Numbered from the stretch's first letter, positions 6,974 through 16,811 are shown. The stretch: 58,364 nucleotides of DNA from Paludibacteraceae bacterium (GCA_017448985.1 JAFSKL010000018.1:1-58364); one strand, 5' to 3'. The notes: generated from the letters alone by a model not told the origin. Translations and numbers: made by a program.

Positions 6974-9900
6974 ATGCAGCATAATCAGGATAATATTTGT
7001 CCACAAATTCCGTTTGTCCGTAGCGCTCGCAGGTCTGGAGCACATAACTGAGTATGGCCGCCTGCCGGTCGACGGTCGAGTTCATCGCCGCGCGCTGCTG
7101 GCGGTTGAGCGATGCGGCAAAACGCATGTATTCAACGCTGTTCTGCGCTACCTTATCCATGATGGCAAGCGCTTTCTCGTCCTCGTTGAGGATGAAGTAC
7201 ATAGACGCCATCGACGCCGAAGTATAGTCATACGGGATGTTGTACCCGGGCAGTTGTTCCTCGGCAAAATCCAGCACCTCCAACGCTTTCTCACGCTGGT
7301 TTTCGCGGATCAGCTGTTCCGCCAGTTGGGCAAACATCATCCGGTGGGTACGGCACATCCGCATCAAGTTCTCGTCGATATAGACGCCGGGCTTGTTCAT
7401 GTTGCCGTACTGGAACTTATGCATCATGTTGTCGTACATCTTTTCGCTGTTGACGCGCGGCTGGCCGTCCCGGTTGCGGACAGGCGTTATCTGATAAGCC
7501 AGACCGGTCAGCTCCATCCAAGGCTCGAGACCGAGGTAGTAGTCATTGCCGACCGTCACGCAGAAGTACATCGGACGCTGCCAATGATTGGTGGACAGCA
7601 TCTCCATGATCATCATCTGCGAGCGGGTGTACATCCGTTTCTTCTGGAACAGAATCTGCTCGCCGTCCGGCGTTTCGACATACAGTTGGTCGGAAGGCAG
7701 GTAGTTATCGCCTTCGCGCGTCTTGGTACGCGGGTCGTCGGACCGCAGGAAATTGAACGCTTTCTCCACCGAGATCGGCTGTCCAAGCCTGTTATCGACA
7801 CGCGCTATCTCATTGGCTCCGGGCATAAAGTCCTTGTATTCCCACGAAATAGGCAGGCCCTCGGACTTGTAGTACGGCCGTTTCATTTGCGAGATATACC
7901 AGTCCGTTTGCAGGTACGAGAGGTTGCAAACGCGGATGTCGTCACCCACTTCCTCCACCTCCTGATTGTACCAAAGCGGGAAGGTGTCGTTATCGCCGTT
8001 GGAGAAAAGGATCGCATCCGGTTCGCACGACTTGAGGTAATTGGCGCCAAAGTCCCGACAGCTGTAACGCGGAGAACGGTCATGGTCGTCCCAGTTCTGC
8101 GAAGCCATCAATGCCGGCACGCCCAAGCACAGGATGAACATCAGCGAAGCAACTATCACCTTTAACCTTTCACCTTTCACCTTTACAGATATCCAATCGA
8201 CAAGCGCCAGGACACCGAGACCGATCCAGATACAGAACGCATAGAACGAACCGGCATAGGCATAGTCACGCTCACGCGGTTGGTAAGGCGTTTGGTTGAG
8301 GTACATGACGATGGCCAAACCTGTGAGGAAGAACAGCAGGAAAGTGACGGCAAAACTCCGCCAGCCGGTCGCGTTATTCTCGCTGTCACGCTTGTTACAT
8401 TGCCAAACAAGACCGATGAGGCCTAACAACAGCGGCAGGAAATAATAGACATTATGCCCTTTGTTTTCCTTCAGTTCGGTAGGCAGCAGACTCTGGTCGC
8501 CGAGCATGGCATTGTCGATGAACGGGATGCCGGAGATCCAGTTGCCTTTGGTCAATTCGCCGTAGGACTGCAGGTCGTTCTGACGGCCCACGAAGTTCCA
8601 CATGAAATAGCGCCAATACATGAAATTGACCTGATAACGGAAGAAGAAACGCAGATTCTCGCCGAAGGTCGGACAATAGTCCGTCTTCTGCTGTCCGCAG
8701 TAGTCGTACCGCACGCGTTTGCCCTTCACATTGCCCCATTCCTTGTAAGCCTGCACATGACTGCCCTGACTGGAATACATTCGCGGGAAAAGCATACAGA
8801 ACTGCTTCATATACTGATAACTCGACTGATAGCCGGTGATCACATAATGGTCTTTTTCGCCTTCCACTTTGGGCGCCGGAGCATACTGCGCGTGGCCTTT
8901 TTTCTCAACCGGCACACACATATTGCCTTCGATTCGCAGCTCCACGGGCGCGTTGTAGGTCTGGCCGTAAAACAGAGGACGGTCGCCGTACTGCTCGCGG
9001 TTGAGGTAGTATTTGAGCGAGAAGACGTTGTCCGGACTGTTCTGGTCCATCGGCGTGTCGGCATTCGAACGGATGACCAGCGCCGCATAGGAGCTGTAAC
9101 CGATCAGGATGACTGTCAGCATCACGGCCGCCGTGTTCAGCCAACGCCAGGTGTTCTTGCCTTTGCCCTCTTCGTACTCAATGTCCGAGCGTTTTTTGGT
9201 GAAAAGAATGGCCCATGTAAGGAAAGCAACGGTCAACGCCAGACAAACCCACATACCCGTGTTGAACGGACAGCCGAAGCCGTTGACGAACAGCAGTTCG
9301 AACCAGCCGACCAGTGTCGGGAAGCCCGGAATGATGCCGTACAGGATGACCAGCAACACCAGGCACGAAGCCAGGAATGCATAGATGAGGCCTTTCCACG
9401 AGAAGGTGTATTTGCGGAAGTAATAAACGAGTCCGATGGCCGGAATCGTCAGCAAGTTCAGCAGGTGTACGCCGATACTCAAACCCATCAGATACATGAT
9501 CAGGATGAGCCATTTGTCCGAACCCTCTTCGTCAGCCTGCTCGTCCCATTTGAGGATCAGCCAGAAAACGACTGCCGTGAAAAGCGACGACGAAGCATAC
9601 ACCTCACCTTCTACCGCCGAAAACCAGAACGTGTCGCTGAACGTGTAAGCCAGCGCACCTACCGCTCCTGCACCCAGGATACCGATGCCTTTCCACAACG
9701 AATCAGGCTGTACAAGCTTTTTCGCCAAGGCCGTGATGGTCCAGAAAAGGAACAGAATGGTGAATGCCGAAGCGAGTGCCGACAAGGCATTGACGCACAT
9801 CGCCACATGGCTCGTATCCGACGCAAAGAGCGAGAAGAAACGGCCCATCAGCATAAAGAACGGGGCTCCGGGCGGGTGACCCACATCTAATTTCCATGCA

Positions 9901-10025
9901 CTCGAGATAAACTCTCCGCAGTCCCAGAACGATGCCGTAGGCTCCATCGTCAGCAGGTAGGTCAATGCAGCAATGCAAAAAACAGCCCATCCGCACATCG
10001 TGTTCCACAACTTGAATTTTTTCAT
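6963..10025 (-). CDS. DUF2723 / GT117-type membrane glycosyltransferase
   Basis: A 1,020-residue protein whose N-terminal half is a multi-spanning DUF2723 domain (TMEM260-like, placed in GT117). It carries the hallmark MEPTASFWDCGEFISS and LDVGHPPGAPFFMLMGR motifs in the first 70 residues. The C-terminal half is largely soluble. The family contains O-mannosyltransferases in eukaryotes, and in Bacteroidetes it is thought to glycosylate exported proteins; the donor and target here are not known. In the mid-protein membrane region, a CACCTTT heptad array (8157-8184) is read in frame. First gene of a four-gene minus run. Confidence 0.85.
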   Translation of the reverse strand: MKKFKLWNTMCGWAVFCIAALTYLLTMEPTASFWDCGEFISSAWKLDVGHPPGAPFFMLMGRFFSLFASDTSHVAMCVNALSALASAFTILFLFWTITALAKKLVQPDSLWKGIGILGAGAVGALAYTFSDTFWFSAVEGEVYASSSLFTAVVFWLILKWDEQADEEGSDKWLILIMYLMGLSIGVHLLNLLTIPAIGLVYYFRKYTFSWKGLIYAFLASCLVLLVILYGIIPGFPTLVGWFELLFVNGFGCPFNTGMWVCLALTVAFLTWAILFTKKRSDIEYEEGKGKNTWRWLNTAAVMLTVILIGYSSYAALVIRSNADTPMDQNSPDNVFSLKYYLNREQYGDRPLFYGQTYNAPVELRIEGNMCVPVEKKGHAQYAPAPKVEGEKDHYVITGYQSSYQYMKQFCMLFPRMYSSQGSHVQAYKEWGNVKGKRVRYDYCGQQKTDYCPTFGENLRFFFRYQVNFMYWRYFMWNFVGRQNDLQSYGELTKGNWISGIPFIDNAMLGDQSLLPTELKENKGHNVYYFLPLLLGLIGLVWQCNKRDSENNATGWRSFAVTFLLFFLTGLAIVMYLNQTPYQPRERDYAYAGSFYAFCIWIGLGVLALVDWISVKVKGERLKVIVASLMFILCLGVPALMASQNWDDHDRSPRYSCRDFGANYLKSCEPDAILFSNGDNDTFPLWYNQEVEEVGDDIRVCNLSYLQTDWYISQMKRPYYKSEGLPISWEYKDFMPGANEIARVDNRLGQPISVEKAFNFLRSDDPRTKTREGDNYLPSDQLYVETPDGEQILFQKKRMYTRSQMMIMEMLSTNHWQRPMYFCVTVGNDYYLGLEPWMELTGLAYQITPVRNRDGQPRVNSEKMYDNMMHKFQYGNMNKPGVYIDENLMRMCRTHRMMFAQLAEQLIRENQREKALEVLDFAEEQLPGYNIPYDYTSASMASMYFILNEDEKALAIMDKVAQNSVEYMRFAASLNRQQRAAMNSTVDRQAAILSYVLQTCERYGQTEFVDKYYPDYAAYVK
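8157..8184. repeat. Heptad array inside DUF2723 gene, word CACCTTT
   Basis: CACCTTT, AACCTTT, CACCTTT, CACCTTT in exact 7-nt phase within the coding sequence. It is translated as part of VKVKGERLKV between two membrane segments. Confidence 0.85.
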
Positions 10026-10104
10026 AACTATTGTTGTACTTTTTTGTTAATTATCTCGCAAAGGCACATACTATGCCAATTTGGGTGCAAAATTACTATT
10101 TTTA

Positions 10105-10132
10105 ATTGAAAATTGAAAATGGGAAACTGAAA
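10105..10132. repeat. Heptad array, word ATTGAAA
   Basis: ATTGAAA, ATTGAAA, ATGGGAA, ACTGAAA, four 7-nt units in the divergent intergenic region between the DUF2723 gene and the polysaccharide operon. Confidence 0.7.
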
Positions 10133-10186
10133 AATCTTCTTTTTTCTCATAAAGTGACACTTTTTTAAAAAATAATGCGCGCACGC

Positions 10187-10217
10187 TTGCGCATGTAAAA
10201 AAGTTTTTGTATCTTTG
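10187..10217 (+). promoter_or_regulatory. Promoter of the polysaccharide operon
   Basis: TTG (10187-10189) and TATCTTTG (10210-10217) are 20 nt apart, 56 bp before the first gene. An inverted repeat ATGCGC/GCGCAT (10175-10194) overlaps the upstream box and may be an operator. Confidence 0.75.
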
Positions 10218-10233
10218 CAGGCTTTTTGTGTAA

Positions 10234-10257
10234 ACTGAATACTGAATACTGAATACT
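10234..10257. repeat. Heptad array in operon leader, word ACTGAAT
   Basis: Three units of ACTGAAT plus ACT in the 5' leader of the polysaccharide operon. It is the reverse complement of the GTATTCA family at 2895-2936. Confidence 0.8.
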
Positions 10258-10273
10258 AAAAAAAATATACATT

Positions 10274-11029
10274 ATGATTAAAGTTGGAATTATCGGATGC
10301 GGCTTCGTAGGAGGCGCCTTGAAAAACTGGTTGGAAAACAACAATCCCGAGTGCAAACTGTTCATCAGCGATCCTCCCAAGGGTTACAACGATGACCTGA
10401 GTCATGTGGATATCGCTTTCCTGCAGATTCATGTGCCGACCGAGGAAGACGGCACGCAGGATTTGACGCTGATGACGCAACTCATCAAGAACCTGCCGGA
10501 TGTGCCTGTTTTTGTACGCACCACCATTCTTCCGGGTACCAGCGAGCGCCTCTCCAAAGAAACGGGACATCAGGTTTGCTACATGCCAGAGTTCCTGACC
10601 GAGCGCACCTTTATCGAGGACTTCAACAAACAAACCATGGTCTTCACCGGCGCCCATGAACTGCTGACGAAGATTTTCGTGGGTAAGAAGTTTACCGTTA
10701 TGTCTCCGCTTGAGGCGGAATTGACCAAGTACATGCACAATGTCTTCGGTGCTTACAAAGTGACCTATTTCAACGCTTGCCGCGAGTACTGCGAGCAAAT
10801 GGGCGCTGACTGGCGCAAAGTGCACACCGGCATTCTGCTCTCCGGTTACATCAACGACACCCACACTTTCGTTCCGGGTCCCGACGGCAAGTTCGGTTAC
10901 GGCGGCAAATGTTTCCCGAAGGACGTGAACGCCTTCGCCGAAATGACCAAAGGTACCTCGCTGGGCACGCTGTTGGAACACCTTCATGAACTGAACGTCC
11001 ACTTCCGCGGAGTGGAGGAGCACATTTAA
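10274..11029 (+). CDS. Short UDP-sugar/UDP-glucose dehydrogenase-like protein
   Basis: A 251-residue protein with an N-terminal NAD-binding fold (GxGxxG at G8, G10, G13), a central dimerisation region, and the catalytic-cysteine motif GYGGKCFPKD with C213. It ends soon after, so it lacks most of the C-terminal UDP-binding domain of standard UDP-glucose 6-dehydrogenases (about 390-440 residues). Catalytic residues look intact, so it may be a compact sugar dehydrogenase rather than a broken gene. It is followed 82 bp later by a full-length Ugd and heads the polysaccharide operon. Confidence 0.75.
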   Translation: MIKVGIIGCGFVGGALKNWLENNNPECKLFISDPPKGYNDDLSHVDIAFLQIHVPTEEDGTQDLTLMTQLIKNLPDVPVFVRTTILPGTSERLSKETGHQVCYMPEFLTERTFIEDFNKQTMVFTGAHELLTKIFVGKKFTVMSPLEAELTKYMHNVFGAYKVTYFNACREYCEQMGADWRKVHTGILLSGYINDTHTFVPGPDGKFGYGGKCFPKDVNAFAEMTKGTSLGTLLEHLHELNVHFRGVEEHI

Positions 11030-11048
11030 CGGTCAATCCCGAGCCAAT

Positions 11049-11093
11049 CGTTAGTTGTTCGTTCGTTGTTCGTTCGTTATTCGTTAGTTATTA
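11049..11093. repeat. Heptad-like array, word (C/G)GTTNGTT
   Basis: CGTTAGT-type words repeat every 7-8 nt through the 82-bp gap between the two dehydrogenase genes. Nothing else is seen in the gap. Confidence 0.65.
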
Positions 11094-11111
11094 CCCTAAT
11101 AGCAAGCCAAG

Positions 11112-12410
11112 ATGAAAATAGCTGTAGCAGGAACAGGATATGTCGGCCTCAGCATAGCTACCCTACTCGCCCAACATCACGAGGTAACGGCCGTGGATAT
11201 CGTGCCTGAAAAGGTCGATCTCATTAACCGCCGTCAGTCCCCTATTCAGGACGAGTATATCGAGAAGTATTTTGCCAAGGACCGGGAGACCGGAAGCCAC
11301 GAGACAGGAAACCGGGAGACCAGGAACCAAAGCCAAAAGCCGTTCCTGAATCTCACCGCCACCCTTGATGCCGAGGCAGCATACAGGGACGCGGAGTTTG
11401 TGGTCATCGCCGCGCCGACCAATTATGACAGCCGGCGGAACTACTTCGACACTTCGGCCGTGGAGAACGTCATCGAGACCGTACTCCGCGTGAACCCGAA
11501 TGCCGTCATGGTCATCAAATCGACCGTGCCTGTCGGCTACACCGAGTCCGTGCGCCGCAAGTACCAATGCAACCGCATCCTCTTCTCGCCGGAATTCCTC
11601 CGCGAAAGCAAAGCCCTCGAGGATAACCTGTACCCCAGCCGTATCATAGTAGGGACAATCCTAGACCATTGCCCTGGTATAAAGGCAGCCGAGACCTTTG
11701 CTCAACTGCTCCAAGAGGGTGCCATCAAAAAGGACGTGGAAGTGCGTATCATGGGTACGACCGAAGCGGAAGCCGTCAAACTGTTCGCCAACACCTACCT
11801 GGCGCTCCGAGTCAGCTATTTCAACGAGCTCGACACTTATGCGGAGATGAAAGGGCTGGACACCAAGGCCATCATCGACGGCGTATGTCTCGACCCGCGT
11901 ATCGGCACCCACTACAACAACCCGTCCTTCGGCTACGGCGGTTACTGTCTGCCCAAGGACACGAAGCAGTTGTTGGCCAATTATCAGGATGTGCCGGAAA
12001 ACTTGATCGGCGCCATCGTGGAGAGCAACCGGACGCGCAAGGACTTCATCGCCGACCGCGTGCTGGCCAAAGCAGGCTATTACGACTACTACCACAAAGG
12101 CGATTTTGATGCCGATCAGGAGAGACATTGCGTGATAGGCGTCTATCGGCTGACGATGAAAGCCAACAGCGATAATTTCCGTCAGTCGAGCATCCAGGGC
12201 ATCATGAAGCGCGTAAAGGCCAAAGGTGCGGAAGTCATCATCTACGAACCGAGTCTGGAGAACGGCACCACCTTCTTCGGAAGTCTGGTGGTGAATGACC
12301 TGAACGAGTTCAAAAGCCGCAGCCAAGCCATCATCGCCAACAGATACGACACCTGTCTGGACGATGTGCAGGACAAAGTATATACCCGGGACATATTCCG
12401 TCGCGACTAA
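11112..12410 (+). CDS. ugd: UDP-glucose 6-dehydrogenase
   Basis: A 432-residue enzyme that oxidises UDP-glucose to UDP-glucuronate with two NAD+, supplying uronic acid precursors for surface polysaccharide. GTGYVG (residues 7-12) binds [12 protein letters not shown] is conserved, and C279 in [10 protein letters not shown] is the catalytic cysteine. The C-terminal UDP-binding domain is present. Residues about 58-77 ([20 protein letters not shown]) are a hydrophilic insertion encoded by a GAGACC/GGAACC-type repeat that family members do not normally carry. It lies at the surface between the first beta-alpha units, so activity may be tolerated. Second gene of the polysaccharide operon. Confidence 0.92.
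   Translation: MKIAVAGTGYVGLSIATLLAQHHEVTAVDIVPEKVDLINRRQSPIQDEYIEKYFAKDRETGSHETGNRETRNQSQKPFLNLTATLDAEAAYRDAEFVVIAAPTNYDSRRNYFDTSAVENVIETVLRVNPNAVMVIKSTVPVGYTESVRRKYQCNRILFSPEFLRESKALEDNLYPSRIIVGTILDHCPGIKAAETFAQLLQEGAIKKDVEVRIMGTTEAEAVKLFANTYLALRVSYFNELDTYAEMKGLDTKAIIDGVCLDPRIGTHYNNPSFGYGGYCLPKDTKQLLANYQDVPENLIGAIVESNRTRKDFIADRVLAKAGYYDYYHKGDFDADQERHCVIGVYRLTMKANSDNFRQSSIQGIMKRVKAKGAEVIIYEPSLENGTTFFGSLVVNDLNEFKSRSQAIIANRYDTCLDDVQDKVYTRDIFRRD
11282..11343. repeat. Degenerate purine-rich repeat inside ugd
   Basis: Words such as GGAGACC, GGAAGCC, CGAGACA, GGAAACC and GGGAGACC follow one another at about 7-nt spacing within the coding sequence, giving the 20-residue insertion of Ugd. Confidence 0.6.
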
Positions 12411-12414
12411 CTGA

Positions 12415-13770
12415 ATGGCCGAAAAAGTCGAACATATCGGGAAGCGGGAGATAGCGTGGAGTTACGCAGGCACAGCGTTTATGATCGGTGCCGGCGTGTT
12501 GTTGTTACCGTTCATCCTCAACAAGATGCCACAAGAGACCGTCGGTATCTGGAATATTTTCCAGACTATCACGGCGCTGGTGTTGTTGCTTGACTTCGGC
12601 TTCCGTCCCACTTTTGCGCGAAACATCAGCTATATCTTTTCCGGCGTCAAGACGCTGCAGCGTGACGGCGTGGAGCAAGCGACCGAGGATTCCGCCGTGG
12701 ACTATAGTCTGCTCAAAGGCACACTCGTAGCCATGCAGCGGTTCTACCGATGGATGGCCTTGGCAGTCTTTGCGCTCCTCGCTACCGTCGGAACGGCCTA
12801 TTTCTACTACATCCTGCAGAAGTACTCCGGCGACCGCCAGGACGCCATGATAGCCTGGGTGCTGCTCATCGGCATCAACTGCTACAACCTCTATACCTTC
12901 TACTACGATGCGTTGCTGACTGGCAAAGGCTATGTGACGCGCAGCCAGCAGATCAACATGCTCAGCCAAGCCGTATATATCGGTCTGGCCATCGGGCTCA
13001 TCTACGCCGGATTCGGTTTGACGGCCATCGTCAGTTCACAGCTGACAGCCACAATCCTGCGCCGTGTTCTGGCCTACCGTGTCTTCTTTACGCCGGACAT
13101 GAAGCGCCGTTTGGCAGAGGCAGAACCGCAAGAGGCCAAAGACATACTGCGCGCCATCAGTCCCAACGCCATCAAAGTGGGTCTGACCTATCTCGGCGCA
13201 TTCCTCATCAATAAATCCGCTATTCTGATCGGCTCCGCTTTCCTTACGCTGGACGAGATAGCTTCGTACGGCATCACGATGCAGGTAATGGATGTGTTAG
13301 CACGATGCAGCATGGTGCTCTACATCGCTTATACGCCTCGTCTGGCACAATGCCGCGCGGAGAAAGACCTGCATCAGCTGCGCACCTATTATATATGGTG
13401 CACCGTTACTTTTGCCGCCATTTTTGTGGCAGGCGGCGCTTTGTGGATCGGTTTCGGCGATGCGGTATTACGGCTCATCGGCAGTCAGACTTCGTTCCTG
13501 CCGACCAACCTGCTGTTGTTAGCTTTAGTCGTTGCCTTCCTGGAGCACAACCACGCGCAGTCAGCAGGATTCATCATGGCGGACAACAGGATTCCTTTCT
13601 TCATCCCGTCCCTGGCCAGCGGTGCGGCCACGTTCGCGCTGTTATGGCTATTCCTCGGCCCGTTGCATTTGGGCATCTTAGGCTTACTCCTTGCACCGGG
13701 CCTGGCACAGTTGGCATACCAGAATTGGAAATGGCCGTCCGTGGTCATCAAAGAACTACACAACGCATAA
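12415..13770 (+). CDS. Oligosaccharide flippase (Wzx-like)
   Basis: A 451-residue protein with about 12 hydrophobic segments of the MATE/polysaccharide-transporter type. It likely flips undecaprenyl-linked repeat units across the inner membrane. Position supports this: it lies 4 bp after ugd and directly before a polymerase-like membrane protein and several glycosyltransferases. Wzx proteins share little sequence, so the call rests on topology, length and context. It ends one base before the next start codon. Confidence 0.8.
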   Translation: MAEKVEHIGKREIAWSYAGTAFMIGAGVLLLPFILNKMPQETVGIWNIFQTITALVLLLDFGFRPTFARNISYIFSGVKTLQRDGVEQATEDSAVDYSLLKGTLVAMQRFYRWMALAVFALLATVGTAYFYYILQKYSGDRQDAMIAWVLLIGINCYNLYTFYYDALLTGKGYVTRSQQINMLSQAVYIGLAIGLIYAGFGLTAIVSSQLTATILRRVLAYRVFFTPDMKRRLAEAEPQEAKDILRAISPNAIKVGLTYLGAFLINKSAILIGSAFLTLDEIASYGITMQVMDVLARCSMVLYIAYTPRLAQCRAEKDLHQLRTYYIWCTVTFAAIFVAGGALWIGFGDAVLRLIGSQTSFLPTNLLLLALVVAFLEHNHAQSAGFIMADNRIPFFIPSLASGAATFALLWLFLGPLHLGILGLLLAPGLAQLAYQNWKWPSVVIKELHNA

Positions 13771-15036
13771 ATGGAGAAGTTGTTGGACATAGGCTTGCTG
13801 ATCGGTTTCTACACGGAAGTTTATCTGCTGACCCGTATGGAACGAGTCGTTTGGCGCACGCTCTACACGCCTCTGAATGCACTGTCCCTGCCCTATACTT
13901 TCTTCCTGACGCTCACGCTGCTGATGCCGTCTTCGTTCGGACTCGTATCGTTCTATTACCCCAGCCTGCTCGTCTGGATGGCCGGATTATTGCTGATGGC
14001 TATACCCAGTTGGCTGCTCGGTGCAGGTTTTCGCAAACGGTTCGGCGAGGCGGAGACAGTGGTTGAACCGCCCAAGAAAGAACTCTTTTTCCTGATAGCC
14101 ACACTGGTTCTTATTCTGCCGTTCGGACTGCGTCTAAGAGAGATGATGGCCAGTTCATTAGATATGCTCGGTAGTGATGAGTTCGGCGAGAACTTTGCGG
14201 TATACGGTGTCTTCGGTCATTTGCTGCATTTTCTGATCGCCTGCTCCATACTATGTTTCGCGTGCGTGCGCAAAGGACGACGCCTCCTGCCGGTTGCCGC
14301 AATCGTACTGATTGCTGCTTTGGCGTTCATCAATCAGGTCAAGAGTTGGGTCTTCATACCGATCATCGCCGGATTCTGGATGTGTCTTTTGGGCAAGAAG
14401 ATGAAACTATCGTTCCGCTTCCTGCTGTCGCTCGCTGTCGGAGGACTCGTACTGTTCGTAGGCAGCTATCTGGCTATTTTCATTCTCGGCAACGGCATCG
14501 AGTATGACGAACATATGGGCGAGTATATCGGAGAACATGTCGTGCACTATCTGACCAGCGGTGTGCTGGGCCTGAGCGAGGACCTGCGTAGAGGAATACT
14601 CGAGGCACAGGATCCTCATGTCCTCTTTGCGCCCTTTGTCAATTTTGTGCGCTATTTCACCGGCGACGCCTATATCAATGTGGCGAATCCGTATTATCTC
14701 GAGATCAGCACCAACAACTCGCTGGCTGACAATGTCCGCACCTACTTCGGCACGATGTACATCTACTGTCCGGTGGCTTTGTACTGCCTGCTGGTCGTGC
14801 TCTTCGGGTTCTTCTTCTATCTCATCCGCATTGCCGCCCTGCGAGCACAGTCGGTCTATTTGTCCGCTATCGACGGATGGTTCTGCGCACTATTGGCCAT
14901 GGGATGGTTCGAGTACTATTTCTTTCACCTCAGCACCTTCGAAGTGCCGTTGTATCTGCTGTTGATGTTCATCATCGAAAAAGCATTGATTCCTAAAAAG
15001 ACTGATTATGGTAACGATAGTAATTCTCAATTATAA
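13771..15036 (+). CDS. O-antigen polymerase-like membrane protein (Wzy candidate)
   Basis: A 421-residue protein with about ten membrane segments and a large periplasmic loop (about residues 240-330), the layout of Wzy polymerases that join repeat units in the periplasm. Sequence conservation in this group is too low for a firm family call. It starts immediately after the flippase stop and overlaps the following glycosyltransferase by 29 bp. Confidence 0.65.
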   Translation: MEKLLDIGLLIGFYTEVYLLTRMERVVWRTLYTPLNALSLPYTFFLTLTLLMPSSFGLVSFYYPSLLVWMAGLLLMAIPSWLLGAGFRKRFGEAETVVEPPKKELFFLIATLVLILPFGLRLREMMASSLDMLGSDEFGENFAVYGVFGHLLHFLIACSILCFACVRKGRRLLPVAAIVLIAALAFINQVKSWVFIPIIAGFWMCLLGKKMKLSFRFLLSLAVGGLVLFVGSYLAIFILGNGIEYDEHMGEYIGEHVVHYLTSGVLGLSEDLRRGILEAQDPHVLFAPFVNFVRYFTGDAYINVANPYYLEISTNNSLADNVRTYFGTMYIYCPVALYCLLVVLFGFFFYLIRIAALRAQSVYLSAIDGWFCALLAMGWFEYYFFHLSTFEVPLYLLLMFIIEKALIPKKTDYGNDSNSQL

Positions 15037-15946
15037 GGGATGGCAGGACACGATTGCGTGCCTCGCATCGCTGCAGAACCAGACGATGCAGGATTTTCGC
15101 GTGGTCGTGGCCGATAACGGTTCTCAGGACGAGTCGTTGGAGCAGATAAGGCATTGGGCACAAGAGTCGTCGTTTACGGATCGCCTGACGCTTCTGCCAT
15201 TCAATGAGAACTACGGTTTTGCCAAAGGCAACAACATGGCTATCGAGGCGGTAAAGGACCAGCCTGCCGACTATTTCTGGTGTCTGAACAATGACACGGT
15301 GGTGGTGCCGGACTGTTTGGAACGCCTCGTGGCATATATGGACACGCACAACGAAGTCTCCGTCGCCTCGCCTGCCATACGGCTCTACGACCGGCAAGAC
15401 ACACTTTGGAACGCCGGAGGCAAGCTGGTCTTTGGCGGAAGACGCTATTTCTACGCCATGCAACCGGCATCGGTTTTGGATGGTATCCGCGTACTGCCTG
15501 TCACTTTCGTCACCGGCTGTGCCTTGCTCGTTCGTGCGGAATTGATTGCACAAACGCCCTTGTTTACCGAGCGGTTCTTCTTCGGAGAAGAAGACTTCAA
15601 CTTCTCGCTTCGCATGCAAAGCGAAGGACACAGAATGGTGTGTGTGACCGATGCGGTGCTCTACCATAAAGTGGGTTCGGCGCAAACGGACATCGTGTCC
15701 TACAACAAGCTGTTCGTTTATCTGCTCAACCGCCTCATCGATCTCCGTACAGCCTACCCTGCATGGAAATACCGCCTGTGGATCAGTCTGTACCTGCCAA
15801 TGATCCGGTTCAAGTTCCTCCGCCGGATGAGCTGCAAGGAGCAACGGCAGTTCGTGCAGTTACTGCGCCGGGAAGCGGCTCAGAACGACGGTGTCAGCCG
15901 TACTTTGTACCAACACTATATCAACTACCCCTTTGTCCATGAATAA
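15008..15946 (+). CDS. Glycosyltransferase family 2 protein
   Basis: A 312-residue cytoplasmic GT-A enzyme. The N-terminal VTIVILNYKGWQDT and the nucleotide-sugar region NNDTVVVPD are typical of GT2 rhamnosyltransferase-like members; the exact sugar cannot be read. FGEEDFNFSLR in the middle fits the acceptor/base region of the family. It overlaps the polymerase-like gene by 29 bp and the next gene by 8 bp, so it is translated as part of the operon. Confidence 0.88.
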   Translation: MVTIVILNYKGWQDTIACLASLQNQTMQDFRVVVADNGSQDESLEQIRHWAQESSFTDRLTLLPFNENYGFAKGNNMAIEAVKDQPADYFWCLNNDTVVVPDCLERLVAYMDTHNEVSVASPAIRLYDRQDTLWNAGGKLVFGGRRYFYAMQPASVLDGIRVLPVTFVTGCALLVRAELIAQTPLFTERFFFGEEDFNFSLRMQSEGHRMVCVTDAVLYHKVGSAQTDIVSYNKLFVYLLNRLIDLRTAYPAWKYRLWISLYLPMIRFKFLRRMSCKEQRQFVQLLRREAAQNDGVSRTLYQHYINYPFVHE

Positions 15947-16811
15947 GCTACTTCGTCAAATAGCCGTGTTGGCACGCTCCCTTTACGGGTTCTGCCTCAA
16001 AGGTCTGTACGACCTGCATCTCCTTTCCATGCCGTCTTTGGGCCAACGGGAGAGCATTGACGCTGTCGTCTCGCTCACCAGTTACGGCCGCCGAGTAAGT
16101 ACCGGCATCGTGTGCTATACACTCTACAGCCTGCTCCGTCAGACCAGACATCCCAAACGCATCATCCTTTGGATCAACCAAGCCACATGGAACGCCGAAA
16201 AACTGCCCAAGCGGTTGCAAGCCTTGCAGCGCAAAGGCATCGAGGTTCGTTTCACGCAGGATATCTATTCCTACACCAAACTGCTACCGGCCACCAGCTT
16301 GTGCCCGAACGAAGTGATCATTACCGTGGACGACGATGTGCTGTATCCGAAGCGTTTGCTTGAGGAGCTCTGGCGTGTACACGAGGTTCATCCGAACGAT
16401 ATCGTGGCAACTCATGTACTGGCACCTACGGATCCTACGCTTCCCTATCGCCAATGGGCACAAGCGCCTGGCGGCACGGAAGGCCTGCACTATTTCCCGC
16501 TGGGTGTAGGAGGAGTGCTGTACCCGCCTCGCAGTCTGAAAAAGGAAATGCTCAATTACGATTTGGCAAAACAATATGCCCCGAAAGCGGACGATGTATG
16601 GTTCTGGGCTGCCGGAATAGCTGCGGGTACGCTCAAGCGCAAGACCGGATGGACTTTTCAGTCCGTCTCTTTCGACGCCATCTATCAGTACTTGCACCAA
16701 GGCAGTGCCTTGCAGCACAGCAATGTGAAGGGCGAGACGATAACGAATAACACACAGATCGATGCCACTTTGGCCTACTTGCAATCGGAATGGAAAGTGT
16801 CAGTATCATAA
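15939..16811 (+). CDS. Putative glycosyltransferase (GT-A fold)
   Basis: A 290-residue protein. VVSLTSYGRR near the N-terminus and VDDDVLYPKR (a DDD metal/nucleotide-binding motif) suggest a GT-A transferase seen in capsule loci. The nearest relatives are poorly characterised. The start at 15939 (MNKLLRQ) is preferred to the earlier in-frame ATG at 15891 because it leaves a short ATGAATAA overlap with the previous gene. It overlaps the next gene by 22 bp. Confidence 0.7.
   Translation: MNKLLRQIAVLARSLYGFCLKGLYDLHLLSMPSLGQRESIDAVVSLTSYGRRVSTGIVCYTLYSLLRQTRHPKRIILWINQATWNAEKLPKRLQALQRKGIEVRFTQDIYSYTKLLPATSLCPNEVIITVDDDVLYPKRLLEELWRVHEVHPNDIVATHVLAPTDPTLPYRQWAQAPGGTEGLHYFPLGVGGVLYPPRSLKKEMLNYDLAKQYAPKADDVWFWAAGIAAGTLKRKTGWTFQSVSFDAIYQYLHQGSALQHSNVKGETITNNTQIDATLAYLQSEWKVSVS

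Noticed and set aside
8454..9890. Long open frame opposite the DUF2723 gene
   Set aside because: Same antisense effect. It spans membrane-segment codons of the real gene and has no homology pattern.
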